A DNA stretch of 64,000 nt from Polaromonas sp. (GCA_021737975.1 JAIPCZ010000001.1:1-64000), one strand, 5' to 3'; numbered from the stretch's first letter, positions 39,335 to 50,244 are shown. Program-made: numbers and translations. The notes: generated by a model not told the origin, from the letters alone.

Positions 39335-40648
39335 ATGAGCTACGTTTTCCTTACCCTGTTCCTCGCGCTGTTCGGTTTTCTTGGCGGCGGTGTCGGAATC
39401 GGCATCTCGCTGGCATCAACGGCCATGGTGATGATTGGCGTCTTTACCGACATTCCCATGGGCAAGCTGATTGCTCAGCACTCGTTCAACATTCTGTCCA
39501 ATGCCGATCTGGTGGCACTCCCGCTGTTTATCCTGATGGGTGAGTTTTTGTTCCGCACCAATTTGTCACGAACGCTGTTCAACGGCTTGGCGCCTTGGGC
39601 CGGCCTGCTGCCCGGGCGCTTGTTGCATGTGAATGTGCTGGCCTGTTCCATTTTTGCGTCCATCTCCGGCTCATCTGCCGCCACGACGCAGGTGGTGGGC
39701 AAGATGACGCTGACCGAGCTTCGCCGTCGTGGTTACGGCGAAGACATCGTCGTCGGCAGCTTGGCGGGTTCGGGAACACTTGGCTTCCTGATTCCACCCA
39801 GCACCGTCATGATCATCTACGGAGTTCTGGCTGAAGAATCCGTGTTGCGGCTGTTTACCGCCGGATGGATACCCGGGTTATTGCTGGGCGCGTGTTTCAT
39901 GGGCATGATCATGTTCCTCACCTGGCGCAACCCGGCACTGATCCCCGAATCTGAGCGCAAGTTGCGCCACTTGCCCTTCGCCGCGCGTGTTGCAGCGCTC
40001 AAGGAATTGGCACCGGCCATGTTCCTGATCATTTGTGTGATCGGTTCCATGTACGCCGGTGTGGCAACGCCCACCGAAGCTGCGGCGCTGGGTGTGCTGG
40101 GTGCGTTTGGCGTGGCAAAAAAACAAGGGGCGATCACCTTGGAAACCATCCGTGCGGTTGCCATTGGCACGGTTCAATCGTGCAGCATGATGGGCATGAT
40201 CATCGTCGGGGCCACCATTCTGGGTAGCGCAACCGCGGCGTTGGGCGTGCCCGATGCCGTGACCCAACTTGTCACCGAACTCGATCTGCCGCCGTTTGGC
40301 CTGATCGTCCTGTTGCTTTTGATGTATTTGGTGTTGGGCATGTTCCTTGAGGGTTTCTCCATGATCGCCACGACCCTACCCGTGGTGCTGCCGCTCATCA
40401 CGGCGGCTGGTTTTGACAAGATCTGGTTCGGGATTTTTATGGTGCTGGCGGTTGAGATGGCGCAAATCACACCACCGGTGGCGTTCAACCTTTCGATCAT
40501 TCAGGGTATCACCGGCATTCCGATGGGGCGCCTGTGGCGCGTCACGCTGCCCTTCCTGCTCACCATGATGTCATTCACCCTGCTGCTGGCGATCTTTCCG
40601 CAAATCGTGCTGTGGTTTCCGAATTATGTTTTGGGCATCGCCAGATGA
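39335..40648 (+). CDS. TRAP transporter large permease DctM
   Basis: SGSSAATTQVVGKMTLTELRRRGY, LGFLIPPSTVMIIYG, GVATPTEAAALG. Confidence 0.92.
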   Translation: MSYVFLTLFLALFGFLGGGVGIGISLASTAMVMIGVFTDIPMGKLIAQHSFNILSNADLVALPLFILMGEFLFRTNLSRTLFNGLAPWAGLLPGRLLHVNVLACSIFASISGSSAATTQVVGKMTLTELRRRGYGEDIVVGSLAGSGTLGFLIPPSTVMIIYGVLAEESVLRLFTAGWIPGLLLGACFMGMIMFLTWRNPALIPESERKLRHLPFAARVAALKELAPAMFLIICVIGSMYAGVATPTEAAALGVLGAFGVAKKQGAITLETIRAVAIGTVQSCSMMGMIIVGATILGSATAALGVPDAVTQLVTELDLPPFGLIVLLLLMYLVLGMFLEGFSMIATTLPVVLPLITAAGFDKIWFGIFMVLAVEMAQITPPVAFNLSIIQGITGIPMGRLWRVTLPFLLTMMSFTLLLAIFPQIVLWFPNYVLGIAR

Positions 40649-40739
40649 ACTGGTCGTGAACCGAGCGTTTGACCGACTTACCGGCTGGCCTTGGCGCGGC
40701 GGGAGGCCTAGTCCATTCAACGTCAGCTGAAGACTCGGC

Positions 40740-42029
40740 TCACACCAGAAAAATCGCCCGAAAATCGTTGACGTTGGTCAGCGTGGGGCCGGTCACCACC
40801 GAATCGCCCAGGGCTTGGAAAAAGCTGTGGGCGTCGTTGTTGTCCAGGAAACTGCGCGGATTCATGCCCAGCGCCCAGGCGCGGGCCAGGCTGTCGGGCG
40901 TGAGCATGGCACCGGCAATTTCTTCGATGCCGTCAACGCCGTCGGTGTCGCCGGCCAGCGCGTGCACACCTTCCAGGTCGCCCAGCGCCACGGCCAGGGC
41001 CAGCAAGAATTCCACGTTGCGGCCACCCCGGCCGCTGCCTTGCGGGTCGCGGATCGTGACCGTGGTTTCACCACCACTGAGCAGCACGCAGGGCGGCTGG
41101 AACGGCTGGCCGTGCTGCGCCACCTGGCGCGTGATGCCGGCCAGCACCTTGGCCACGTCGCGCGCCTCGCCCTCCAGGCTGTCGCCCAGGATGTGGGGCG
41201 TGATGCCCGCCGCGCGGGCCACCCGGGCCGCCGCTTCCAGCGCGATTTGTGGTGCCGTGATCATGCGCACCTCACTGCCCGTCAAGCGGGCGTCGCCGGG
41301 TTTGACGGTTTCACCCTGGCCGCTCTCCAGCAAGGCGCGCACGGGCGCGGGCAGGTCGATGCGGTAGCGTTGCACAATGTCCAGCGCGTCCAGGCAGGTG
41401 GTGGCGTCGGCCACGGTGGGGCCCGACGCAATGTCCATGGGCGAGTCGCCCGGCACATCGGAGATCAGCAGCGTGAGCAGCTGCGCGGGATGGCAAAGGG
41501 CGCCCAGGCGGCCACCCTTGAGGCTCGACAGATGGCGGCGCACGCAGTTCATTTCGGAAATGGTCGCGCCACTGGCCAGCAGCGCGGTGTTCACGGCCTG
41601 TTTGTCGGCCAGCGTGAGGCCCTCGCCCGGCGCCACCAGCAGCGAAGAACCACCACCGGAAATCAGGGCAATGACCAGGTCATCGGCCGTCAGGCCGGTC
41701 ACCAGCGCGGCGATGCGCTGCGAGGCCGCCAGGCCGGCCGCGTCCGGCACCGGATGCGAGGCCTGCACGATCTCGATGCGCCGGCAGGGCTGCTGGTAAC
41801 CGTAGCGCGTCACCACCAGGCCTTCGAGCGGCCCCGGCCAATGGTCCTCGAGCGCCAGCGCCATGGCCGCCGACGCCTTGCCGGCGCCAATGACGATGGT
41901 GCGGCCTTTCGGGGCCGGCGGCAAGTGCGGCGGCAGGCACAGCGCCGGTTGGGCCGCCGCCACGGCGGCATCGAACAGGCTGCGCAGCAGGGCGCGCGGG
42001 TCAGAAATGGCGGTGTTGGCATCGGTCAT
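40740..42029 (-). CDS. Glycerate 2-kinase / TtuD-like (DUF4147-MOFRL)
   Basis: VIGAGKASAAMA, ALISGGGSSLL, LISDVPGDSPMDIASGPTVAD, LSGGETTVTI, AGDTDGVDG. Confidence 0.92.
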   Translation of the reverse strand: MTDANTAISDPRALLRSLFDAAVAAAQPALCLPPHLPPAPKGRTIVIGAGKASAAMALALEDHWPGPLEGLVVTRYGYQQPCRRIEIVQASHPVPDAAGLAASQRIAALVTGLTADDLVIALISGGGSSLLVAPGEGLTLADKQAVNTALLASGATISEMNCVRRHLSSLKGGRLGALCHPAQLLTLLISDVPGDSPMDIASGPTVADATTCLDALDIVQRYRIDLPAPVRALLESGQGETVKPGDARLTGSEVRMITAPQIALEAAARVARAAGITPHILGDSLEGEARDVAKVLAGITRQVAQHGQPFQPPCVLLSGGETTVTIRDPQGSGRGGRNVEFLLALAVALGDLEGVHALAGDTDGVDGIEEIAGAMLTPDSLARAWALGMNPRSFLDNNDAHSFFQALGDSVVTGPTLTNVNDFRAIFLV

Positions 42030-42113
42030 GGGCGATTCTCAAAAAAACTGAACCCCGATTGTGCCGCTTGTCATTGCGCAGGACCCGAGACCATCGTGGC
42101 GAGGGCGCCGCTC

Positions 42114-43004
42114 CTAGATGCCGCTCGCGACCTCGTGGTTGCCCATCAGCTCCAGCGCCTTGACCAGCGCCGAATGGTCGAGCTCGGCCATGCCGTTGGC
42201 CGCGCAGACCTGCATCAATTGGGCGGCACCGGCCGTTTGCGGCAAAGCCAGGCCCAGCTCGCGCGCGCCCTGCATCGCCAGGCCGAGGTCTTTCTGGTGC
42301 AGCTTGATACGGAAACCCGGGTCGAAGGTGCGCTTGATCATGCGCTCGCCGTGCACCTCGAGAATGCGGCTCGCTGCAAAGCCGCCCATCAGCGCCTGGC
42401 GCACCTTGGCCGGGTCGGCACCCGCCTTGCTGGCAAACAGCAGGGCCTCGCCGACCGCGGCGATGTTCAGCGCCACGATGATCTGGTTGGCCACCTTGCA
42501 GGTCTGGCCGTCGCCATTGCCGCCGACCAGGGTGATGTTTTTGCCCATCAGCTCAAACAGGGGCTTGACCAGATCAAAGGCGGCTTGCGGGCCGCCGACC
42601 ATGATGGTCAGGCTGGCCGCCTTGGCGCCGACCTCGCCACCCGACACCGGTGCGTCGAGGTAATCGCAGCCCAGCGCGTTGATCTTTTGGGCGAAGACCT
42701 TGGTGTCCATCGGCGAGATCGAGCTCATGTCGACCACGGTTTTGCCGGCTGTCAAGCCCGCAGCCACGCCCTGGTCGCCAAACAGCACCTTGGCCACATC
42801 TGGCGTGTCGGGCAGCATCAGGAAAATGATGTCGGCGCGCTGCGTCACTTCCTGGGCCGAGGCACAGGCCACACCACCCGCGGCGGTCAGCTCGGCTGGC
42901 ACCTGACTCAGGGTGGTCAAAAATACCTCGTGACCGGCCTTGATGAGGTGGGCCGCCATGGGTTTGCCCATGATGCCCAGGCCGATAAATCCTAATTTGC
43001 GCAT
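42114..43004 (-). CDS. garR: 2-hydroxy-3-oxopropionate (tartronate semialdehyde) reductase
   Basis: GFIGLGIMGKPMAAHL, LDAPVSGGEVGAKAASLTIMVGG, GNGDGQTCKVANQIIVALNI. Confidence 0.92.
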   Translation of the reverse strand: MRKLGFIGLGIMGKPMAAHLIKAGHEVFLTTLSQVPAELTAAGGVACASAQEVTQRADIIFLMLPDTPDVAKVLFGDQGVAAGLTAGKTVVDMSSISPMDTKVFAQKINALGCDYLDAPVSGGEVGAKAASLTIMVGGPQAAFDLVKPLFELMGKNITLVGGNGDGQTCKVANQIIVALNIAAVGEALLFASKAGADPAKVRQALMGGFAASRILEVHGERMIKRTFDPGFRIKLHQKDLGLAMQGARELGLALPQTAGAAQLMQVCAANGMAELDHSALVKALELMGNHEVASGI

Positions 43005-43025
43005 GGTTTGCTCCGTCGTTAAAAA

Positions 43026-43808
43026 TCAGTCGCGGTATTTGTCGCACAGGGCTTGCGTGCCCGCGCGAAACACGCCGAGGTCGCTGCCCACCGCCACCAG
43101 CGTCGCGCCCATGGCCATGTAGCGGCGTGCGTCGGCCTCGACCGGGGCCAGGATGCCGCTGGGTTTGCCGGCGGCTCGTGCCGCGGCGAAGATCGACACG
43201 ATGGCCGCCTGCACATCGGGGTGGCTGGCATTGCCCAGATGGCCCAGGCCGGCGGCCAGGTCGGACGGACCGACAAACAGGCAGTCGACACCGTCCAGCG
43301 CCGCGATGTCCCTGGCCGCGGCAACACCGGCCTTGCTCTCGATCTGCACCATCACACACATCTGGTCGTTGGCGCCCTTGAAATAGTCGGCCACGGTGCC
43401 GTAGCGGTTGCTGCGCTGTGACACCGACACGCCGCGCATGCCTTGCGGCGGGTAGCGGGTGGCCGCCACGGCGCTGCGGGCCTCCTCGGCGCTTTCGACA
43501 AAGGGCACCAGAAAGTTGTAGAAGCCGGCGTCGAGCAGGCGCTTGATCTCCACCGCGTTGTTGGTCGATGGCCGCACCACCGGCGCGCTGACGCTGTCCT
43601 TGAGCGCCATTAGTTGCGGAATATAGGTGCTCATGTCGTTGGGCGAATGCTCGCCGTCGAGCAGGATCCAGTCAAAGCCGGCCACACCCAGCACCTCGGT
43701 GGTGATGGCGTTGGACAGCGACGACCAGCAGCCGATGAGTTTTTTGCCCGCCAGCAGCTCGCGCTTGAAACTGTTGGGATACGGTTGGTAGGGGGTGGGG
43801 TGTGTCAT
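43026..43808 (-). CDS. garL: 2-dehydro-3-deoxyglucarate aldolase (HpcH/HpaI family)
   Basis: [71 protein letters not shown], very close to remembered E. coli GarL. Confidence 0.93.
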   Translation of the reverse strand: MTHPTPYQPYPNSFKRELLAGKKLIGCWSSLSNAITTEVLGVAGFDWILLDGEHSPNDMSTYIPQLMALKDSVSAPVVRPSTNNAVEIKRLLDAGFYNFLVPFVESAEEARSAVAATRYPPQGMRGVSVSQRSNRYGTVADYFKGANDQMCVMVQIESKAGVAAARDIAALDGVDCLFVGPSDLAAGLGHLGNASHPDVQAAIVSIFAAARAAGKPSGILAPVEADARRYMAMGATLVAVGSDLGVFRAGTQALCDKYRD

Positions 43809-43836
43809 GGTGAGGATGCGTAGTTGATGTTGAGCG

Positions 43837-45429
43837 TCATGTGATCGGCGCCGGGTTGAACAGCACCAGGGCGTTGTGTAATTGCCAGTGCTCGGCCCAG
43901 GTTTTTTTGCGCCCGCTGGCGACGTCGAGCATCAGCTGGAACAGTTCCCAGCCCAGGTCTTCAATGCTGGCTTCACCGTCGGCAATACGACCGGCGTTGA
44001 CGTCCATCAGGTCATGCCAGCGCCGTGCCAGGTCGCTGCGCGTGGCGACCTTGATCACCGGGCACTCGGCCAGGCCATAAGGCGTGCCGCGGCCGGTGGT
44101 GAACACATGCAGGTTCATGCCGGCGGCGAGTTGCAGCGTGCCGCAGACAAAGTCGCTCGCGGGTGTCGCGGCATACACCAGGCCGCTGGTAATGCCGTTC
44201 TGGCGCAGGCTTTCCCCTGGCGACAAGACGCCGGAAATCGCCGCGCTGCCGGACTTGATGATCGAGCCCATGGCTTTTTCGACAATGTTGGACAAGCCGC
44301 CTTTTTTGTTGCCCGGCGTGGTGTTGGCGCTGCGGTCGGCGCTGCCCTTGGCCAGGTAGGCGTCATACCAGGCCATTTCGCGGATCATGGCCTGGGCCAC
44401 CTCCGGGCTGCTGGCGCGCGCGGTGAGCTGGTCAATACCGTCGCGCACCTCGGTCACTTCGGAAAACATCACGGTGGCACCGGCGCGCACCAGCAGGTCG
44501 GTGCAAAAACCGACCGCCGGGTTGGCGGTGACCCCCGAGAAGGCGTCGCTGCCACCGCACTGCACCCCCACCACGAGGGCGCTGGCGGGCACGGTCTCGC
44601 GCCTTCTCGCGTTGAGCCGTTCCAGATGTCGCGTGGCCGTCTGCATGATCGAATCGATCATCGACATGAAGCCGACATGCGCCTCGGCCTGCAGGCAGAC
44701 CACGTCCAGTTCGGCGGGGGCGCTGCCGGCATGGCGCTCGTCGCGGATGGCGAACGAACCCGGCGGCAACAAGCGCTCGGGCTGCAGTTTTTCGCAGCCC
44801 AGGCTGACCACCATGACTTCGCCACCAAAGTTGGGATTCAGGCTGATGTTGCGCAGGGTGCGAATCGGGATGATGGCGTCGGGTGCGTCGATGGCCACGC
44901 CGCAGCCATAAGCGTGCTCCAGCCCGACCACATCGTCGACGTTCGGGTACTTGGGCAGCAGCTCGGCCTTGATGCGTTTGAGCGCAAATTCGACCACGCC
45001 CGAGACACATTGCACGGTGGTGGTGATGGCCAGGATGTTGCGGGTGCCGACCGAGCCGTCGGGGTTGCGGTAGCCCTCGAAGGTATAGCCGTCGAGTGGC
45101 ACCTGCACCTGCGCCTGCACGGTGGCCAGCGGCAGGGCCTCCAGCGAGCGGGCGGCCGGCATGTCCAGCACCGCCTCGTTGACCCAGCTGCCGGCGGGCA
45201 GATCCTGGCGCGCGGTGCCAATGCGCACGTTGTAGCGGCGCACCACGCTGCCCTGGGCGATGTCCTGCAAGGCGACCTTGTGACCCTGCGGCACCGCCTG
45301 CATCAAGCGCAGGCCGTTGGCAAACACGCTACCAGCCGGCAAGCCGCCGTCGTTGGCTACGATGGCGACGTTGTCCAACGGGTGCATACGCACGAACAGG
45401 GGCTCGCGCTGATCAGAGGTCTCCGCCAT
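43837..45429 (-). CDS. garD: Galactarate dehydratase (fused UxaA/GarD family)
   Basis: Full-length SAF plus C-terminal domain, [66 protein letters not shown]. Confidence 0.93.
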   Translation of the reverse strand: MAETSDQREPLFVRMHPLDNVAIVANDGGLPAGSVFANGLRLMQAVPQGHKVALQDIAQGSVVRRYNVRIGTARQDLPAGSWVNEAVLDMPAARSLEALPLATVQAQVQVPLDGYTFEGYRNPDGSVGTRNILAITTTVQCVSGVVEFALKRIKAELLPKYPNVDDVVGLEHAYGCGVAIDAPDAIIPIRTLRNISLNPNFGGEVMVVSLGCEKLQPERLLPPGSFAIRDERHAGSAPAELDVVCLQAEAHVGFMSMIDSIMQTATRHLERLNARRRETVPASALVVGVQCGGSDAFSGVTANPAVGFCTDLLVRAGATVMFSEVTEVRDGIDQLTARASSPEVAQAMIREMAWYDAYLAKGSADRSANTTPGNKKGGLSNIVEKAMGSIIKSGSAAISGVLSPGESLRQNGITSGLVYAATPASDFVCGTLQLAAGMNLHVFTTGRGTPYGLAECPVIKVATRSDLARRWHDLMDVNAGRIADGEASIEDLGWELFQLMLDVASGRKKTWAEHWQLHNALVLFNPAPIT

Positions 45430-45430
45430 C

Positions 45431-46714
45431 TCAAACGCCCACCAGGCGCGGCAGCCACAGGGACAGGGCCGGGAAAAAAGTGATGATGGCCAGGTTGATG
45501 AGCATCAGGGCAAAGAAGGGCATCAGCGCCTTCACGACCTGTTCAATGGGCAGCTTGCCCACGGCGCTGCCAACAAACAGCACCGAGCCCACCGGGGGGG
45601 TGATCAGGCCGATGCCCAGGTTGACGATCATGATCATGCCGAAGTGCACCGGATCGACGCCCACCGCCTTGACCACGGGCAGCAGGATGGGTGTCAGGAT
45701 CAATATCAACGCCGCCATGTCCATCAGGGTGCCCAGAATGAGCAGCAAGCCATTGATACACAGCAGGATCATGTAGCGGTTGTCAGTGAAGGTGGTCAGC
45801 GCCGTGGTGATCTTCAGGGGGATCTGCATCAAGGTCATGATGTAGCCAAAGCTGGCGGCAAAGCCGATCAGGATCATCACGATTGACACCGTCTTGACGG
45901 TGCGGTGCACCAGCTTGGGCAGGTCGCGCCACTTGTAGTCACGGTAGATGAACATGGTGACAAAAAAGGCCCAGATCACGGCGATGGACGCTGATTCGGT
46001 GGCGGTGAAGACACCGCTCAGGATGCCGCCCAGGATGATGCCCATGGTGGCCAGTCCCCACAACGCGTCCACCGCGATGCGCAGCGCCTGGCGGATTGGC
46101 ATCGGCTCGCCTTTGGGAAAGTTGCGCGATTTGGCGATATACAGGCAGTAGGCTGCCAGCGTGAGGCCCAGCAACAGGCCCGGCAGCACGCCGGCCATGA
46201 ACAAGGCCGCAATCGAGATCGAGCCGCCGGCCGCCATCGAGTAGATCACCGCGTTGTGGCTGGGTGGAATCAGGGTGGCCTGGATCGAGCCACTGACGGT
46301 GAGCGCGGTGGCGAAATCGCGCGGGTAGCCCCGCTTCACCATTTCGGGGATCATGACGGAACCGATCGAAGCCGTGTCCGCTACCGAAGAGCCCGAGATG
46401 GCGCCGAAGAAGGTCGAGGCCAGAATGTTCACCAGGGCCAGGCCACCCCGCACAAAACCGACCAGCACGCCGGCAAACGCCACCAGGCGACGCGACATGC
46501 CGCCCTCGGCCATGATGGCGCCGGCCATGACAAAGAAAGGAATGGCCAGCAGCGAGAACTTGTTGACGCCGCTCGAGATCTGGATCATGACGGCCTCCAG
46601 CGGCAAGTCGATCCAGATGGCGCCCACCAAGGCTGCCAAACCCAGGGAGTAAGCCACGGGCATGCCGATGAGAATGAGCAGCGCAAAGCTGCCAAGCAAA
46701 ATAAAAGTATCCAT
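45431..46714 (-). CDS. TRAP transporter large permease DctM
   Basis: [63 protein letters not shown]. Confidence 0.93.
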   Translation of the reverse strand: MDTFILLGSFALLILIGMPVAYSLGLAALVGAIWIDLPLEAVMIQISSGVNKFSLLAIPFFVMAGAIMAEGGMSRRLVAFAGVLVGFVRGGLALVNILASTFFGAISGSSVADTASIGSVMIPEMVKRGYPRDFATALTVSGSIQATLIPPSHNAVIYSMAAGGSISIAALFMAGVLPGLLLGLTLAAYCLYIAKSRNFPKGEPMPIRQALRIAVDALWGLATMGIILGGILSGVFTATESASIAVIWAFFVTMFIYRDYKWRDLPKLVHRTVKTVSIVMILIGFAASFGYIMTLMQIPLKITTALTTFTDNRYMILLCINGLLLILGTLMDMAALILILTPILLPVVKAVGVDPVHFGMIMIVNLGIGLITPPVGSVLFVGSAVGKLPIEQVVKALMPFFALMLINLAIITFFPALSLWLPRLVGV

Positions 46715-46728
46715 GGTCAGGCGCCCGC

Positions 46729-47241
46729 TTATTCAACCTGGTGGTCAAAGCGGACCACCGCACGCTGGTACTGGGTACCAAAAAACATGTTTTCGAGGAC
46801 AAAGATGAGGGTGAGCAAGCCACCCAGGGGCACCGGGATATAGGTCAGGCCCACCGGTAGCCAGGGCAAATCCGCCAGGGTCTGGTTCATGGTCTCCAGA
46901 CAGAGCTTGGTCCCATAAACCACCATGAACAGACAAATCGTCAGCATCAGCAGGTTGACGGCGACGCGGCAGGCCTTTTGCAGGTGCCGGGGCAGGCGGT
47001 CGGTCAACATGGCCACGGCAATGTGGGCACCCGCGCGGTAGGCCGCGGCGGCGCCCAGGAAAGTGAAGATCACCATCAACAGGATGGCAATCGGCTCGGG
47101 CCACTGCGCCCCGAAGCCCAGAACGTAGCGTGCAAATACACCCATGGGAATGATCAGGCTCATCAGCGCTATGGCCAGGCCCGCAATCCAGATGCAGGCA
47201 AGGTAGAGCAGGTCGAGGGCGTTGTGCAGTGTGTGCTTCAT
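46729..47241 (-). CDS. TRAP transporter small permease DctQ
   Basis: WPEPIAILLMVIFTFLGAAAAYRAGAHIAVAML; between dctP and dctM. Confidence 0.9.
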   Translation of the reverse strand: MKHTLHNALDLLYLACIWIAGLAIALMSLIIPMGVFARYVLGFGAQWPEPIAILLMVIFTFLGAAAAYRAGAHIAVAMLTDRLPRHLQKACRVAVNLLMLTICLFMVVYGTKLCLETMNQTLADLPWLPVGLTYIPVPLGGLLTLIFVLENMFFGTQYQRAVVRFDHQVE

Positions 47242-47343
47242 GAAAGAACCCGTTAAAAATCACGCGATGAGCAAGCAGGGACGCCACGCGCCGCAGCCTG
47301 GCTGCGGTGGCTCCGAAGTCAATTCAGAAAATCAGGACCGGAG

Positions 47344-47376
47344 CGCGGAGACGGGCCCGTAGCCCGTGTCCCCGCG
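47344..47376 (-). other. Strong intercistronic stem-loop just after the dctP stop (minus strand)
   Basis: ACGGGC-CCGTA-GCCCGT core with outer CGCGGA/TCC(CC)GCG pairing. Confidence 0.6.
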
Positions 47377-47384
47377 ACTCGTCC

Positions 47385-48368
47385 TTACTTGACGGCGGCG
47401 ATGCGGCCCATCAGTTCCGCATAAGGCGCACCGTATTTGGCGCGCACGGGAGCCGTCGCATCAAAAAACGGCTTCTGGTCCACGGCGATGAATTCAACGC
47501 CGGCGGCCTTGAGTTTGGCGGTCGAGTCCGTCACGCTCTTGTCCCACAGCACGCGTTGTTCCATTTGTGCCTCACGGCCAAATTTCTTGGCCAGCGCCTG
47601 CTCGGCCGGTGTCAGCTTGTCCCAGGTCACTTTGGACATCACCAGCAATTCCGGAATGATCAGGTGATTGGTCTGCGCGTAATACTTGGCGCCGGTGGTG
47701 TAGTGGTTGGAGGTCAGCATGCTGGGCGGGTTGTTTTCTGCCCCGTCAATTACGCCGGTCTGCAAGGCGCTGTAGACCTCGCCGTAGCCCATGGCGATGC
47801 CATTTCCACCCAGGGCATTCATGGTGTCCACGAACAGGGGGTTACCCATCATGCGCACTTTTTGGCCCTTGAGGTCAGCTGGGGTGCGAACCGGCTTCTT
47901 GGTGTACAGGCTGCGCGAACCGCCGTCCATCCAGGCCAGTGCGACCATGCGCGCCGGGCTGGCGCTGATCTTGTCCAGGATTTCCTGGCCGATCGGGCCG
48001 TCGATCACGGCACGCATGTGCGCTTCGTCGCGGAACACGAAAGGCATGTTGAACACATTCACGTCGGGCACCACGGCGCCGACAGGACCCAGCGAGGTGC
48101 GCAGCACATTGATGGCACCGATCTGCGTCTGCTCGATCATGGTCTTTTCGTCGCCCAGCACGCTGCCCGGGTACATCTGCATCTTGTACTTGCCATTGGT
48201 GGCGGCTTCGAGCTTTTTGCCCATGTTTTCAGTGGCGACCACGGTCGGGTAGCCCGGCGGATGCACGTCGGCCGCCTTGAGTGTGGTTTGCGCCAGCGCT
48301 GCAAAGGGCAGGGCCAACGACAATGTGGCCAGGGCGGCAGTGGCGAGCAGGTTTCTACGGAAGGTCAT
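47385..48368 (-). CDS. TRAP transporter substrate-binding protein DctP
   Basis: Signal peptide, TTLKAADVHPPGYPTVVATENMGKKLE, LGGNGIAMGYGEVYSALQTGVIDGAENNPPS. Confidence 0.92.
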   Translation of the reverse strand: MTFRRNLLATAALATLSLALPFAALAQTTLKAADVHPPGYPTVVATENMGKKLEAATNGKYKMQMYPGSVLGDEKTMIEQTQIGAINVLRTSLGPVGAVVPDVNVFNMPFVFRDEAHMRAVIDGPIGQEILDKISASPARMVALAWMDGGSRSLYTKKPVRTPADLKGQKVRMMGNPLFVDTMNALGGNGIAMGYGEVYSALQTGVIDGAENNPPSMLTSNHYTTGAKYYAQTNHLIIPELLVMSKVTWDKLTPAEQALAKKFGREAQMEQRVLWDKSVTDSTAKLKAAGVEFIAVDQKPFFDATAPVRAKYGAPYAELMGRIAAVK

Positions 48369-48407
48369 GGTTGTCTCCTTGATTGACCGGGTTAAAAAAC
48401 AAACGAA

Positions 48408-49322
48408 TTAACGACTGACAGGGAAAAACTGGGGTTCGGGCAAGCCGCACACGCCAGGGCGCAGCGCAAACACAGCGCCAGCCAGCGGCTGGTCGGACAG
48501 GTCGACACCATCGGGGCGAATCGACGTCACAAAAAGGGTGTCCAGACGGGCACCGCCAAAGGCGCACATGGCGGGTTTTTTGACCGGCAAAGCGAGCGAC
48601 TGGTCGAGCTTGCCCGATGGCGTGAAGCGGTGCACCAGGCCGGCGTCGTTGCCGCAAATCCAGTAGCATCCGTCGGCATCCATCGCCGCGCCATCGGGGC
48701 GTCCGGGCAATGGCTTCATGTCGACAAAGACACGCCGGTTGGAAGGGGTGCCAGTGGCCGGGTCATAGTCGAACGCCCAGACCGTTTGCACGCTGGGATG
48801 CGAATCCGACAGGTACATGGTTAGGCCATCGGGGCTGAAAGCCATGCCGTTGGGTGTCTTGAGGCCGTCGAGCAGTTTGACCAGTTGGCCCGGCGTGTCG
48901 CCGTGCGCCTGGTAGCGGTAGACGCAGCCTTCACCCTGGCTTGCGGCCATGGCCATCAACATCGTGCCCGCCAGAAAACGCCCCTGGCGGTCGCAGCGAC
49001 CGTCGTTGAAACGCATGCCCTCTGCCGCGTGGCCGACCGTGGCGAGGCGCGAAAAGCCGAGCCCGCCGTCAGCCTGCGGTGACAGCGCAAACACGCCGGT
49101 CTCGGCGCCGGCGATCCATCCGCCCGTGACTGATGCGGCAATACAGGCCAGCATTTCCGGCGCTTGCCAGGAACTCACCTGGTTGCCGGCCAGCGTCCAG
49201 CGGTTCAGCGTGCGCGCCGGAATATCAACCCAGTACAAGGCCTGCTCGCCGGCGTGCCAGACCGGGCTTTCGCCCACCGCATTACGCGCGTCGAGCACCA
49301 GTTCAGCCTTGGACGTGGTCAT
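48408..49322 (-). CDS. SMP-30/gluconolactonase/regucalcin-family lactonase
   Basis: GESPVWHAGEQALYWVDI, EGMRFNDGRCDRQGRFLAGTM, LKTPNGMAFSPDGLTMYLSDS, GRPDGAAMDADGCYW. Confidence 0.92.
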   Translation of the reverse strand: MTTSKAELVLDARNAVGESPVWHAGEQALYWVDIPARTLNRWTLAGNQVSSWQAPEMLACIAASVTGGWIAGAETGVFALSPQADGGLGFSRLATVGHAAEGMRFNDGRCDRQGRFLAGTMLMAMAASQGEGCVYRYQAHGDTPGQLVKLLDGLKTPNGMAFSPDGLTMYLSDSHPSVQTVWAFDYDPATGTPSNRRVFVDMKPLPGRPDGAAMDADGCYWICGNDAGLVHRFTPSGKLDQSLALPVKKPAMCAFGGARLDTLFVTSIRPDGVDLSDQPLAGAVFALRPGVCGLPEPQFFPVSR

Positions 49323-49326
49323 TGAC

Positions 49327-50136
49327 TTAGCTTCCGAACGGGCCGGCCACCACAAAGCCGCCGCCCTGGAACTGGACCACGGGGTCGTTCAGGTCGGGTG
49401 CCGGGGTGCGCGCATAAACGGCATCGCGGAACACATCGGAGCTGTCTTGCGGCACATAGCCAATGTGGCGGGCGCACCGGTTGTCCCACCAGGTCACCGC
49501 GTTGTCCGACATGCCAAACACAATGCTGTGGCCCAGCACAGGGGTCGTCAGGCAGGCGGTGATGAGGCGGTGCAGGTCGTCAAAACTCAGCCAGCTCGCC
49601 AGCATGCGGCGGTCTTTGGGCTCCGCGAACGAGGACCCAATGCGCACACAGGCGGTTTCGATTCCGTAACGGTCATAGTAAAAACGCGACAGGTCTTCAC
49701 CAAAGGCCTTGCTCACGCCGTAGAGGCTGTCCGGGCGTGGCGGATGGTTGGCGTCGATGGTGTCGCTCTGGCGGTAAAAGCCGGTGACATGGTTGGAGCT
49801 GGCAAACACCACGCGCTTCACGCCATGCAGGCGGGCCGCTTCGTAGAGGTTGTACACGCCCAGAATATTGGCCTGCAAAATCGGGCCGAAGGCGCCCTCG
49901 ACCGAAACTCCACCCAGGTGCACGATGGCCTGCACACCTTGCACTATGGCGTTCACCGCTTGTGCATCGGCCAGGTCGGCCAGTTTGATTTCCTCATGCT
50001 CGCCTGCCACCCCGAAGTCAAGCCGGTCGGACAGGCGCAGCACCTCGCAATTGGCCTTGAGGCGACCGCGCAAGGCCTGGCCCAAGCCGCCGGCCGCGCC
50101 GGTCAGCAACAAGCTGTGATGGGCTTTTAAGGTCAT
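49327..50136 (-). CDS. udh: NAD-dependent epimerase/dehydratase family; probable uronate dehydrogenase
   Basis: LLTGAAGGLGQALR, VFASSNHVTGFYRQSD, DSLYGVSKAFGEDLSRFYYDRYGIETACVRIGS; placed with a lactonase and aldarate genes. Confidence 0.85.
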   Translation of the reverse strand: MTLKAHHSLLLTGAAGGLGQALRGRLKANCEVLRLSDRLDFGVAGEHEEIKLADLADAQAVNAIVQGVQAIVHLGGVSVEGAFGPILQANILGVYNLYEAARLHGVKRVVFASSNHVTGFYRQSDTIDANHPPRPDSLYGVSKAFGEDLSRFYYDRYGIETACVRIGSSFAEPKDRRMLASWLSFDDLHRLITACLTTPVLGHSIVFGMSDNAVTWWDNRCARHIGYVPQDSSDVFRDAVYARTPAPDLNDPVVQFQGGGFVVAGPFGS

Positions 50137-50209
50137 TTTTTTACTCACTTCAAGAAATTTGCGCGGGTACTGGACTTTTCCGGTTGATCGCTTTACATTC
50201 GAATCCAAC

Positions 50210-50244
50210 ACTGACTTGTCAGTTGTATGTTGTCTGATAAGTTG
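50210..50244. promoter_or_regulatory. Putative FadR/GntR operator upstream of the regulator (udh/gntR divergent region)
   Basis: ACTGAC-TT-GTCAGT perfect inverted repeat followed by AGTTGTATGTTGTCTGATAAGTTG, which recurs before gudD. Confidence 0.6.

Noticed and set aside
40815-42995. 726 aa plus-strand ORF spanning the glycerate kinase and garR
   Set aside because: Spans two well-supported minus-strand genes and their gap; no domain content.
43882-45483. 533 aa plus-strand ORF opposite garD
   Set aside because: Mirror ORF with compositionally odd sequence; garD on the minus strand has full family motifs.
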